From NCBI GenBank assembly GCA_947174085.1, contig CAMWHN010000037.1, positions 1 through 11,663 on the forward strand: a stretch of 11,663 bases of DNA, written 5' to 3'. Shown here piece after piece: positions 1-6,746 of the stretch. Positions within the stretch are counted from its first letter, which is position 1. Each line of letters starts with the position of its first letter. Both the position numbers and the translations under genes were made by a program. The notes under the pieces are model-generated. The model did not search any database, was not told the DNA's origin, and saw only the letters and a list, made by a program, of their open reading frames with translations. The DNA is from an uncultured Ruminococcus sp. GTDB lineage: Bacteria > Bacillota > Clostridia > Oscillospirales > Ruminococcaceae.

Positions 1-386
1 ATTTTTTTCAAATTCACGCCCAAACATTTTTATGCCATTGCCACAATATTCTATTTTTGTATCATCAAGGATTATTAATTGCCCTGGATATGATAAAGTA
101 GCTTTTACATTTTCAACCTTTAGCAAGTCACCAACAGCAAGTGTATCATAGTTCTCTAAGTAAGGCGCAAGTATTACAGAACAAATACAATAAGCCCCAC
201 TATTTGTGTAGTAATAATACTCAATATGTTCAGAATCAATTTTATACATATCTATAATCACTGCATTTGCTTCGACATTTTCAGCCTTACAAATATCATA
301 CCAACAAGTAGCAGAAGCATTAATATTAAGTGACAAACATGCGGCGAAGAAAATTCCCGCAAGAACAACACTAAGTTTTTTTTCAT
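1..386 (-). pseudogene. 5' part of a second copy of the small secreted dockerin protein gene, out of frame after the start codon
   Basis: This is a tandem copy of the gene at 436-1098 and runs off the left edge. With one base added, the product starts M-K-K-K-L-S-V-V-L-A-G and has a good signal peptide ending near N-A-S-A. It then follows the sister protein for about 128 codons without a stop, ending at the window edge in G-R-E-F-E-K-N. As written, the ATG (384-386) is followed by eight A residues where the sister has nine bases, so translation leaves the frame at codon 4 and stops at 258 after 42 residues. In the correct frame a TAA lies just upstream and no ATG, GTG or TTG lies between it and the A run. 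The ribosome site AAAGGAG and spacing are kept. About 30 of 128 residues differ from the sister. A C-terminal dockerin would be expected beyond the window. It may be a recent pseudogene, a phase-variable or slippage-expressed gene, or a sequencing error. Confidence 0.75.
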
Positions 387-387
387 A

Positions 388-407
388 ATAACTCCTTTCT
401 TAGTTAT
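388..407 (-). promoter_or_regulatory. Small inverted repeat around the ribosome binding site of the duplicated copy
   Basis: On the minus strand ATAACT and AGTTAT are separated by AAGAAAGG, so the Shine-Dalgarno sequence AAAGGAG lies in the loop and the first stem bases. The same 20 bases occur unchanged before the sister gene (1100-1119). The stem is only 6 bp and mostly A-U, so any effect on translation is uncertain. Confidence 0.35.
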
Positions 408-435
408 CTTACTAATAAATTTTTCTTTACTATAA

Positions 436-1098
436 TCAACGCATATCTACCACACCAACAACATATTGCATAATTAACAACGCATCTAATGCGTCAACCT
501 GCCCATTTTCATTCATATCAGAAACGCATTCAGCATAGTCACTTAAACTTAATTTACCTAAAACAGCTTTAGTAACAGTAACTACATCAAGCATATCAAT
601 TTCATCATCTTCTGTGGCATCTCCTCTGACAACAGTGTACCCCAATTCTTCCAGCATGGAACTATTCATTGAACTATTAAATGATTCATCTCCTAACAGT
701 CGAACAAGTAAATTTTTTTCAAATTCACGCCCAAACATTTTTATGCCATTGCCACAATATTCTATTGTTGTATCATCAAGAATTATTAATTCTCCTGGAT
801 CTGATAAAGTAGATTCTACATTTTTAATTTTTAGCAAGTCACCAACAACAAGTGTATCATAGTTTTCTAAATAAGGCGCAAATATTACAGAACGAGTACA
901 ACAAGACCCACTACGCATGTAGTAATAATAATCAATATGTTCAGGATCAATTCTATCTATATCTACAATCACCGCATTTGCTTCGACATTTTCAGCTTCA
1001 CAAATATCATACCAACGAGCAGCAAAGGCATTAATATTTAGGTGTAAAATTGCAATAGAAAAAATTCCTGCAAGAACAACACTAAGTTTCTTTCTCAT
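436..1098 (-). CDS. Small secreted protein of unknown function with C-terminal dockerin
   Basis: The product is 220 residues. The start at 1098 has AAAGGAG 7 nt upstream; a longer frame to 1188 would overlap the protease gene and lacks a signal peptide at its start. Residues 1-26 form a signal peptide (basic M-R-K-K, hydrophobic core, A-F-A before the cut). Residues 27-135 are an unrecognised module with four cysteines (33, 66, 67, 115), a tyrosine run at 57-60 and a beta-rich, OB-like pattern around 76-118. Residues 158-220 are a dockerin with two calcium loops, D160-D171 (the D-A-T-E-D-D loop is less canonical) and D194-D205 (D-M-N-E-N-G, canonical). Dockerins bind cohesins on scaffoldins, so the protein is probably exported and docked outside the cell. 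It lies 25 nt after the protease gene and is probably co-transcribed with it. The function of the N-terminal module is unknown; a partner, inhibitor or binding role is only a guess. Confidence 0.85.
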   Translation of the reverse strand: MRKKLSVVLAGIFSIAILHLNINAFAARWYDICEAENVEANAVIVDIDRIDPEHIDYYYYMRSGSCCTRSVIFAPYLENYDTLVVGDLLKIKNVESTLSDPGELIILDDTTIEYCGNGIKMFGREFEKNLLVRLLGDESFNSSMNSSMLEELGYTVVRGDATEDDEIDMLDVVTVTKAVLGKLSLSDYAECVSDMNENGQVDALDALLIMQYVVGVVDMR

Positions 1099-1129
1099 AA
1101 TAACTCCTTTCTTAGTTATCCTACTAATA
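712..1129. repeat. Right copy of the tandem duplication
   Basis: This partner of 1-417 covers the translation start region, signal peptide and first 129 codons of the small dockerin gene. The remaining part of the unit (418-711) carries the dockerin-coding end and the intergenic gap; its counterpart for the left copy would lie beyond the window. Confidence 0.85.
1100..1119 (-). promoter_or_regulatory. Small inverted repeat around the ribosome binding site of the small dockerin gene
   Basis: ATAACT / AGTTAT with an 8-nt spacer on the minus strand holds most of the AAAGGAG ribosome site. It is identical to 388-407. The stem is weak, so this is a candidate only. Confidence 0.35.
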
Positions 1130-2344
1130 GTTGAGATACGCATTGTACTTATAGAACTGAATTTGATAACTTGTAATAGGGCAACCATAATTTACTGATA
1201 AATCAACATTTTCTTTATTACAAATTCCTAAAACAGTAATTTCTTCTTCCCCGTACTTATTTTCAGATTTCAATTTATTTTTTGTAATAGTATACAAAGG
1301 TGATCCACTTTGTCCTTTGGTTACATCAACATCAAAGCATAACTGAACATTAGATTTATCAGAAATTCTTCCTTCAGCAGTGTATAGTATTTCATTAAAT
1401 TTTTCTTTTCCAGATTCATCTTCCATATGTCCTGGACAACCAGTTGCATAAATTGGAACAGCTCTATAAGATGTAGGATTGACATTATACGCCGTCCCTA
1501 AATCAAACTGAAAACAATCTAATTCCGATAAATTTTCCTCTACTGTAATCAACGCATAATCAACATAAGCATTTTTATCCTCAGGATATTTTTCCCAAAT
1601 ATGTGCTTCTACAGCTGTCAACTTTTTCCCATTTAGTTTACCATCTTTTCCATAAAGTTCAATTGTAATATTATCATAAAATTCATTGTGCATGTTTCCT
1701 GTTACTTCGTCTTCTTTATTCCAATACACACAATGTGCAGCAGTCGCAATTACATGGTCACCCACAATAAACCCCGTTGAAACAGATGTCTTACCATTAT
1801 GCTTATTACAAGTAAGATGTACAATCCCTGTATTTTCATTCAAAGTCTTTTGTTTACGCTCATCTGTTCCAACTACAGTACGTCCTGTATTGACTGTTGC
1901 TGTGCTAGGGGTTAATGTATAGGCTTTTAATTCCTTCTTATCCTTATAACTATATCTTCTATAAGTACGGCTTTCAGTACTTCCAGCATAAATATTCAAT
2001 TCAGGATTCTCAGGAACAGTAACTGCTGGCATTGTACAAAAATATTTTCTGGAATAATATCTTCTAGTACCACCATCTTTTCCCAACACTATAGTATTAA
2101 TATATTCAAGGTCGTGGTGATCTACAATTAAATTTTGATCTACATCATATTCATTGTAGTTAGCACTAGATAGAAGTCCACAGAGATATTGATGAACGAA
2201 AGAAGCATCTGCAGCAGTAACATATCCATCATGATCAATATCCCCTGGTTCATACTTGACAGCGGACACAGACAACGGCATTGCATTGCCAATTAATCCC
2301 AACATTGCTAGCATGGCAACAGCCTTTTTGAAAAACTTTTTCAT
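1124..2344 (-). CDS. Secreted V8/glutamyl-endopeptidase-like serine protease (family S1B-like) with N-terminal dockerin
   Basis: The product is 406 residues; its start has AAGGAGG 9 nt upstream. Residues 1-28 are a signal peptide ending V-S-A. Residues 34-89 form a dockerin: first calcium loop D35-I-D-H-D-G to D46, second D67-V-D-Q-N to D78. A linker (about 90-155) follows, rich in Tyr, Arg and Thr. The trypsin-fold domain runs from about 156 to 406, with catalytic His204 in T-A-A-H-C, Asp262 in V-D-Y-A-L-I and Ser346 in G-Q-S-G-S-P-L. The stretch T-V-V-G-T-D-E-R (156-163) resembles the mature start of Bacillus licheniformis glutamyl endopeptidase (S-V-I-G-S-D-D-R), so cleavage after Arg155 is a likely activation step. 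C179 and C205 may pair. Glutamate specificity is inferred from family likeness only. The gene leads an operon with one or two small dockerin genes and has a consensus promoter. Confidence 0.9.
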   Translation of the reverse strand: MKKFFKKAVAMLAMLGLIGNAMPLSVSAVKYEPGDIDHDGYVTAADASFVHQYLCGLLSSANYNEYDVDQNLIVDHHDLEYINTIVLGKDGGTRRYYSRKYFCTMPAVTVPENPELNIYAGSTESRTYRRYSYKDKKELKAYTLTPSTATVNTGRTVVGTDERKQKTLNENTGIVHLTCNKHNGKTSVSTGFIVGDHVIATAAHCVYWNKEDEVTGNMHNEFYDNITIELYGKDGKLNGKKLTAVEAHIWEKYPEDKNAYVDYALITVEENLSELDCFQFDLGTAYNVNPTSYRAVPIYATGCPGHMEDESGKEKFNEILYTAEGRISDKSNVQLCFDVDVTKGQSGSPLYTITKNKLKSENKYGEEEITVLGICNKENVDLSVNYGCPITSYQIQFYKYNAYLNY

Positions 2345-2353
2345 TGGCTTTCT

Positions 2354-2360
2354 CCTCCTT
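2354..2360 (-). promoter_or_regulatory. Ribosome binding site of the protease gene
   Basis: AAGGAGG on the minus strand, 9 nt before the ATG at 2344, fixes the start that yields a complete signal peptide. Confidence 0.85.
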
Positions 2361-2373
2361 AACTACTATTACA

Positions 2374-2402
2374 ATTATATCAGACATAGCCAAATTTGTC
2401 AA
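2374..2402 (-). promoter_or_regulatory. Consensus sigma-A promoter of the protease/dockerin operon
   Basis: On the minus strand there is TTGACA (2397-2402), a 17-nt spacer and TATAAT (2374-2379), preceded by TGA, which fits an extended -10. Both hexamers are perfect matches. Transcription would begin near 2367, leaving a leader of about 22 nt. It is divergent from the beta-CASP gene promoter within the 191-nt gap 2345-2535. Confidence 0.88.
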
Positions 2403-2466
2403 TAATTTTACCAAAATTGTTTTACAAAAATTATTTTATATTTTTGTTTAAATTTTATAAAATTAC

Positions 2467-2495
2467 TTGCATTTTTTTTAAAAATATGCTATAAT
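2467..2495 (+). promoter_or_regulatory. Extended -10 sigma-A promoter of the beta-CASP nuclease gene
   Basis: TTGCAT (2467-2472), a 17-nt spacer, then TATAAT (2490-2495) with TG at 2487-2488. The start would be near 2502. The sequence is close to the promoters at 9319-9347 and 9376-9404. Confidence 0.85.
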
Positions 2496-2520
2496 AAATA
2501 CAAGAAAATGAACACTTACA

Positions 2521-2527
2521 AAGGGGG
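2521..2527 (+). promoter_or_regulatory. Ribosome binding site of the beta-CASP gene
   Basis: AAGGGGG lies 8 nt before the ATG at 2536. It supports that ATG rather than the second one at codon 3. Confidence 0.7.
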
Positions 2528-2535
2528 CTTTTTTC

Positions 2536-4131
2536 ATGAAAATGCAATTTATCGGTGCGACACATGAAGTAACTGGGAGCTGTACCTATTTAGAAATCAA
2601 TCAATTTCGGATTCTAGTAGATTTTGGCATGGAACAGGGGCAAGATGCTTATGAAAATGCACAGATTCCCTGTGCGCCGGCTAAAATTGATTATGTCTTG
2701 CTGACACATGCGCATATTGACCATTCTGGATTATTGCCATTATTATATGCAGGAGGATTTCATGGCGAAATTCACACAACAGAAGCAACAGCGTCATTAT
2801 GTAGCATTATGCTACGAGACAGCGCACATATTCAGGAATTTGAAGCCCAATGGCGTAATCGAAAAGCACAACGCAATGGTGAAGAACCATATATTCCCTT
2901 GTATACAATGGAGGACGCTGTAGGCGCAATTAGCTTATTACGTTCTCATAAATATGCAGAAAAATTTACACTTTGTGAGGGCATAGAAATCAGATTTATT
3001 GACGCAGGGCATTTATTAGGCTCAGCAAGCATTGAAATTTGGGCAACGGAACAGTATCAAACCAGAAAATTAGTTTTTTCCGGCGATATTGGCAATTTAA
3101 ATCAGCCTTTGATACGCAATCCGCAATATATTCACAATGCAGATTATGTTATTATGGAATCTACTTACGGTGACAGAAAACATGAACGCCCGAAAGACTA
3201 TGTAACAGCCTTTGCACAGGTATTGCAAAAAACATTTGACCGTGGCGGAAGTGTAATTATTCCATCGTTTGCAGTAGGCAGAACACAGGAATTATTATAT
3301 TTTCTAAGACAAATTAAAAATAAAAAATTAATTAAAAACTATGAAGATTTTCCAGTATTTATGGACAGTCCGCTTGCGATTGAAGCAACGAGTTTATTTT
3401 TAAAAAATCAGAACAGTTGCTATGACGAAGAAGCATTACATTATGTAGAACAAGGCATTAATCCTCTGACATTTCCGGATTTAATTCTTGCCACAACGCC
3501 CGAAGAATCCAGAGCTATTAATTTTGATAAACGCCGAAAAGTAATTATTTCAGCCTCTGGCATGTGCGAAGCAGGAAGAATTAAACATCATTTAAAGCAT
3601 AATCTTTGGCAAGCGCAGAATACAATTTTATTTGTCGGCTATCAAGCACATGGTACTTTGGGACGTTCTCTCATAGAGGGCGCAACTAGTGTAAAATTAT
3701 TTGGTGAAACTGTGCAAGTTTCCGCACAGATTAAACAATTACAGGGTATTAGCGGTCATGCAGATTTAGACGGCTTAACAACTTGGATTTCTCATTTTGA
3801 AAATCCTAAACGTGTATTTGTCATTCATGGAGAAAGCTCTGTTGCTGACAATTTCACAGCACATTTACAGCATGATTTAAAACTAAGAGCCTATGCCCCC
3901 TACAGTGGTACAGAATTTGATTTACTTCATGATGAAATTCTAATAGAAGCGATTCCAAAACCAATTGCCAAAAGCAAAGGTAATATTAGAGCAAATACTG
4001 TATTCCAGAGATTACTAGGTGCTTTAGAACGCTTAACAGCATTAATTAAACGCAGTGAGGGCAGAACGAACAAAGATTTAGCAAGATTAACAGACCAGAT
4101 TAACGAAATCTGCAATAAATTTGATAAATAA
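2536..4131 (+). CDS. Beta-CASP metallo-beta-lactamase-fold hydrolase, probable ribonuclease
   Basis: The product is 531 residues and has no signal peptide, so it is cytoplasmic. The lactamase fold carries the zinc motif H58-x-H60-x-D62-H63, His159 in D-A-G-H-L-L-G and Asp184 in S-G-D-I-G. The inserted beta-CASP domain follows: E-S-T-Y-G-D at 208-213, P-S-F-A-V-G-R-T-Q-E near 243-252, S-G-M-C-E-A-G-R-I at 341-349 and S-G-H-A-D at 406-410. The final metal histidine is His431 in V-I-H-G-E. This order matches the CPSF73/Ysh1-like bacterial family (COG1236), whose known members cut RNA with two zinc ions. The last 60 residues are a basic, helical tail beyond the usual core, perhaps for RNA or subunit contact. 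It is a single gene with its own promoter, ending at a terminator shared with the opposite operon. Exact substrate is not known. Confidence 0.92.
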   Translation: MKMQFIGATHEVTGSCTYLEINQFRILVDFGMEQGQDAYENAQIPCAPAKIDYVLLTHAHIDHSGLLPLLYAGGFHGEIHTTEATASLCSIMLRDSAHIQEFEAQWRNRKAQRNGEEPYIPLYTMEDAVGAISLLRSHKYAEKFTLCEGIEIRFIDAGHLLGSASIEIWATEQYQTRKLVFSGDIGNLNQPLIRNPQYIHNADYVIMESTYGDRKHERPKDYVTAFAQVLQKTFDRGGSVIIPSFAVGRTQELLYFLRQIKNKKLIKNYEDFPVFMDSPLAIEATSLFLKNQNSCYDEEALHYVEQGINPLTFPDLILATTPEESRAINFDKRRKVIISASGMCEAGRIKHHLKHNLWQAQNTILFVGYQAHGTLGRSLIEGATSVKLFGETVQVSAQIKQLQGISGHADLDGLTTWISHFENPKRVFVIHGESSVADNFTAHLQHDLKLRAYAPYSGTEFDLLHDEILIEAIPKPIAKSKGNIRANTVFQRLLGALERLTALIKRSEGRTNKDLARLTDQINEICNKFDK

Positions 4132-4147
4132 TATTAAATAATATAAA

Positions 4148-4177
4148 AAAAGCACTGTTTTTACTAACAGTGCTTTT
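4148..4177. terminator. Bidirectional intrinsic terminator between convergent genes
   Basis: A 12-bp perfect stem, AAAAGCACTGTT / AACAGTGCTTTT, with a 6-nt loop TTTACT, is flanked by A-rich sequence on the left and T-rich sequence on the right. It works in both directions: 16 nt after the beta-CASP stop and 10 nt after the stop of the AIM24-family gene. Confidence 0.92.
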
Positions 4178-4187
4178 ATTTTTATTA

Positions 4188-4865
4188 TCACTTAGAAGAA
4201 ACATATTTTAGCATAGAAGAAGCCATTTGTGCAACAGGCATTGTCTGTAACCAAATACGCCCCGGACCTGTTACTTTGGTATGAAATAATCCTTCACCAC
4301 CAAGCAAGGCATTGCCAACACCTTTGACAGTTTCTATCTCAATAGAACATGTACCGTCCATAGCAGCAAGATAACCAGTATCAATTAACAAAGATTGATT
4401 TGGAGCAAGTGTATAACTAATCACACTGCCGTCAACTTCCAGAAATAACATGCCTGAACCAGAAAATTTTTGCATAATAAAACCCTCACCGCCAAAAAAG
4501 CCAGTTGCGATTCTTTTCTGGAAAAACAGTTCATAATTCACACTTTGACTAGATGCAAGAAATGCGGATTTTTGTGCAATAATAGTCTGTGTCGGTGTAA
4601 TTTCAATTGGCATAATTTCCCCCGGTACAGAAGAACCTAATGCAATTAATCCGTCTCCGCCTTTTGCAGTATACACATTTTGAAACATAGACTCACCGCT
4701 AATCGCACGACCAAACATTTTACCAATACTGCCACCGCCTGTTGTCTGCATTACCATATTAGGTGTCATCCAAGTCATTGCACCTTTTTGACAAACAACG
4801 CTTTCACCGTTTGCAAGATTAACAATTACAACCGGATACGGATTTCCTTGAATTTCATAATTCAT
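4188..4865 (-). CDS. AIM24-family protein (TIGR00266/DUF124)
   Basis: The product is 225 residues. The start at 4865 is preferred because AAGGAG (4877-4882) lies 11 nt upstream; the ATG at 4889, eight codons earlier, overlaps that site and has none of its own. The protein is glycine-rich and beta-rich and has three related segments with a G-G/S-E-G/S-x-F core: about 55-76, 123-144 (F-F-G-G-E-G-F) and 187-208 (L-L-G-G-E-G-L-F). This fits the trilobed beta fold of the family, named after yeast Aim24. No signal peptide or membrane segment is visible. The biochemical role is unknown. It is the last gene of the M16-lgt-folD operon, 26 nt after folD, and ends at the shared terminator. Confidence 0.88.
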   Translation of the reverse strand: MNYEIQGNPYPVVIVNLANGESVVCQKGAMTWMTPNMVMQTTGGGSIGKMFGRAISGESMFQNVYTAKGGDGLIALGSSVPGEIMPIEITPTQTIIAQKSAFLASSQSVNYELFFQKRIATGFFGGEGFIMQKFSGSGMLFLEVDGSVISYTLAPNQSLLIDTGYLAAMDGTCSIEIETVKGVGNALLGGEGLFHTKVTGPGRIWLQTMPVAQMASSMLKYVSSK

Positions 4866-4876
4866 GATAAAAAATT

Positions 4877-4882
4877 CTCCTT
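4877..4882 (-). promoter_or_regulatory. Ribosome binding site that decides the start of the AIM24-family gene
   Basis: AAGGAG on the minus strand lies 11 nt before the ATG at 4865. It supports the shorter start over the ATG at 4889. Confidence 0.75.
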
Positions 4883-4891
4883 TTTTCATTA

Positions 4892-5752
4892 TTATTCAAA
4901 AAATAAATTTTGTTTTTTAAATGCTGTCAATGTATTTTTCATCAACATAGCAATTGTCATAGGACCTACACCCCCAGGAACAGGTGTAATCCAAGATACT
5001 TTAGATTCTACTTCTGCAAAATTCACATCACCACAGAGCTTGCCATTTTCGAGACGATTCATACCAACATCAATGACAACAGCTCCAGTCTTGACCATAT
5101 CTGCCGTGACAAAATTCGCTTTGCCAATTGCGACAATTAAAATATCTGCTTCTCTTGTCACAGATGGCAAATCCTGTGTACGACTATGACAAATTGTCAC
5201 TGTACCACTTTCATGAAGTAATAACATAGCCATAGGTTTGCCAACAATATTACTTCTGCCAATCACAACACATTTTTTTCCTGCAATTTCAATACCAGTT
5301 GCATGAATCAGCTCCATAACACCAGCAGGCGTACATGGCAAAAAGGCATAATCTCCAATCATAATTTTTCCGACATTTTCAGGGTGAAAAGCGTCAACAT
5401 CTTTTTCTGAAGAAATGGCATTAATAATCGCTTTGTCATCAATTTGCTTTGGTACAGGCAATTGTACTAAAATGCCATTAATATTTTTATCTTCATTAAG
5501 AGTCTGTACTAATTCCAGTAATTCTTCTTGTGACGTATCTTCTGGCAAGGCATATTCAAATGACTGAAAACCAACTGTTTCACAAGCTTTTTTCTTATTA
5601 TTCACATACACACGAGATGCCGGATTATTCCCCACAATGACAACAGCAAGAGCCGGACGTTTTCCATATTTTTCAAATAAAATTTCCGTTTCCTGTCTCA
5701 CCTGTTCTTTTACATTTGCAGAAACCTGTTTGCCATCAATAATATTTGCCAT
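4892..5752 (-). CDS. folD: Bifunctional methylenetetrahydrofolate dehydrogenase / methenyltetrahydrofolate cyclohydrolase
   Basis: The product is 286 residues, the usual FolD length. It oxidises 5,10-methylene-THF to methenyl-THF with NADP and hydrolyses that to 10-formyl-THF, supplying one-carbon units for purines and formyl-methionine. The sequence shows the Y-V-x-x-K motif with catalytic Lys53, V-Q-L-P-V-P with Gln97, K-D-V-D-A-F-H-P with Asp120, P-C-T-P-A-G (139-144), the Rossmann signature G-R-S-N-I-V-G-K-P (165-173), V-I-D-V-G (226-230) and P-V-P-G-G-V-G-P-M-T (257-266). All active-site residues are present. A ribosome site AAAGGGAG (5763-5770) precedes the ATG. It lies 28 nt after lgt in the same operon. 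Cytosolic enzyme; nothing unusual seen. Confidence 0.97.
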   Translation of the reverse strand: MANIIDGKQVSANVKEQVRQETEILFEKYGKRPALAVVIVGNNPASRVYVNNKKKACETVGFQSFEYALPEDTSQEELLELVQTLNEDKNINGILVQLPVPKQIDDKAIINAISSEKDVDAFHPENVGKIMIGDYAFLPCTPAGVMELIHATGIEIAGKKCVVIGRSNIVGKPMAMLLLHESGTVTICHSRTQDLPSVTREADILIVAIGKANFVTADMVKTGAVVIDVGMNRLENGKLCGDVNFAEVESKVSWITPVPGGVGPMTIAMLMKNTLTAFKKQNLFFE

Positions 5753-5780
5753 AATAAAAACACTCCCTTTTATGAAATTA

Positions 5781-6746
5781 TTAATTTTTATTTTCAGCTT
5801 GTTCTAATAGCATGCGTGATTCTTCTGTATTGCAATATAATTTATAATCATTTCCCATGCGTTTAATTTTAGAAAAACAAACCAGCAACATAATAACAGA
5901 AAAAATCACACAAACAAAAGCCAATATCTGAGATACCCGTAAAGTTCCGTCTTCTCCAATTGTCAGGCTATCTGTCCGAAGACCTTCAATAAAAAATCTG
6001 CCCAAGCCATACCAGCCAATATATAATAAAGCTATTTGTCCGTCAAATTTTCTATAATGATTCAAAACATAAGCTAATACAAAAAATCCTATCAGACACC
6101 AGACAGACTCATAGAAAAAACAAGGGTGTACCATATAATTTGGGTCTAATATCTCACTGTTATAATTTCTTGTAATCCAGTTTTGAATCATACCGCCGGA
6201 CATGCCAAATATACACCCTGTGTTACAACCAAATGCTTCCTGATTGGTAAAATTCCCCCATCTGCCAATAGCTTGTCCTAATAAAAAACCTACGCCACAG
6301 ACATCAAGCATGGGTAAAATTTTCACTTTACAGATTTTACATGCGAATGCGCCTATTATTAATGCTCCTATCACACCGCCATAAATTGCAAGACCACCTT
6401 GCCGAACATTTAAAATAGATTTTAAATCTCCGGCATATTCCGACCAGTTAAATACCACATAATACGTTCTTGCACCAACGATTCCACCAATACACCCAAC
6501 TGTAACAACATCTAAACAACTTGCACTATCAAGACCGACTTTTTTAAACTGCCTCATACAAAAAAACAATGCTAACACAAGCCCAATTGCAATAATAATT
6601 CCATACCATTGGATTTCCAATCCAAAAATACGAAATGCTGTCGGATTGATATGAAATTCAAAACCCAATCTTGGAAATACAATTTGGTCATAATCTAAAT
6701 TTTCATATCCCAGCTCACTCACGCTAGGATAGTTTGCGCTAAGCAT
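5781..6746 (-). CDS. lgt: Prolipoprotein diacylglyceryl transferase
   Basis: Lgt moves the diacylglyceryl group of phosphatidylglycerol to the lipobox cysteine of prolipoproteins, the first lipoprotein maturation step. The product is 321 residues from the chosen start and has about seven hydrophobic membrane segments. Family motifs are G-G-L-A-I-Y-G-G (117-124), the signature G-R-W-G-N-F-T-N-Q-E-A-F-G (161-173), H-P-C-F-F-Y-E-S (207-214) and Y-G-L-G-R-F-F-I-E-G-L-R (246-257). Start choice is uncertain. The ATG at 6746 overlaps the stop of the preceding peptidase gene by 8 nt and has no Shine-Dalgarno site, so coupled re-initiation is likely. Upstream in-frame ATGs (6767, 6785, 6812) lie deeper in that gene and also lack one. 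Homologues usually begin a few residues before the F-P-x-L-G motif, here at about residue 24. The tail of about 30 polar residues is longer than in many homologues. Confidence 0.95.
   Translation of the reverse strand: MLSANYPSVSELGYENLDYDQIVFPRLGFEFHINPTAFRIFGLEIQWYGIIIAIGLVLALFFCMRQFKKVGLDSASCLDVVTVGCIGGIVGARTYYVVFNWSEYAGDLKSILNVRQGGLAIYGGVIGALIIGAFACKICKVKILPMLDVCGVGFLLGQAIGRWGNFTNQEAFGCNTGCIFGMSGGMIQNWITRNYNSEILDPNYMVHPCFFYESVWCLIGFFVLAYVLNHYRKFDGQIALLYIGWYGLGRFFIEGLRTDSLTIGEDGTLRVSQILAFVCVIFSVIMLLVCFSKIKRMGNDYKLYCNTEESRMLLEQAENKN

Larger units (their letters stand above)
1..417. repeat. Left copy of a tandem duplication (unit about 712 bp)
   Basis: Bases 1-417 align with 712-1129 along their whole length with a single one-base indel, in the A/T run at 376-383. 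Identity is roughly 90 percent by eye. The match stops within a few bases of the stop codon of the upstream protease gene: the TATTAG of that stop is retained before both copies. The left end of the unit lies outside the window. Confidence 0.85.

Noticed and set aside
436..1188. Longer 250-codon version of the small dockerin gene starting at 1188
   Set aside because: The extra 30 codons overlap the end of the protease gene, have no ribosome site and would put residues before an otherwise perfect signal peptide with AAAGGAG in front of the ATG at 1098.
5753..5780. Possible folate (THF) riboswitch or promoter before folD
   Set aside because: The gap after lgt is only 28 nt and contains just a ribosome site; folD is read through from the operon promoter.
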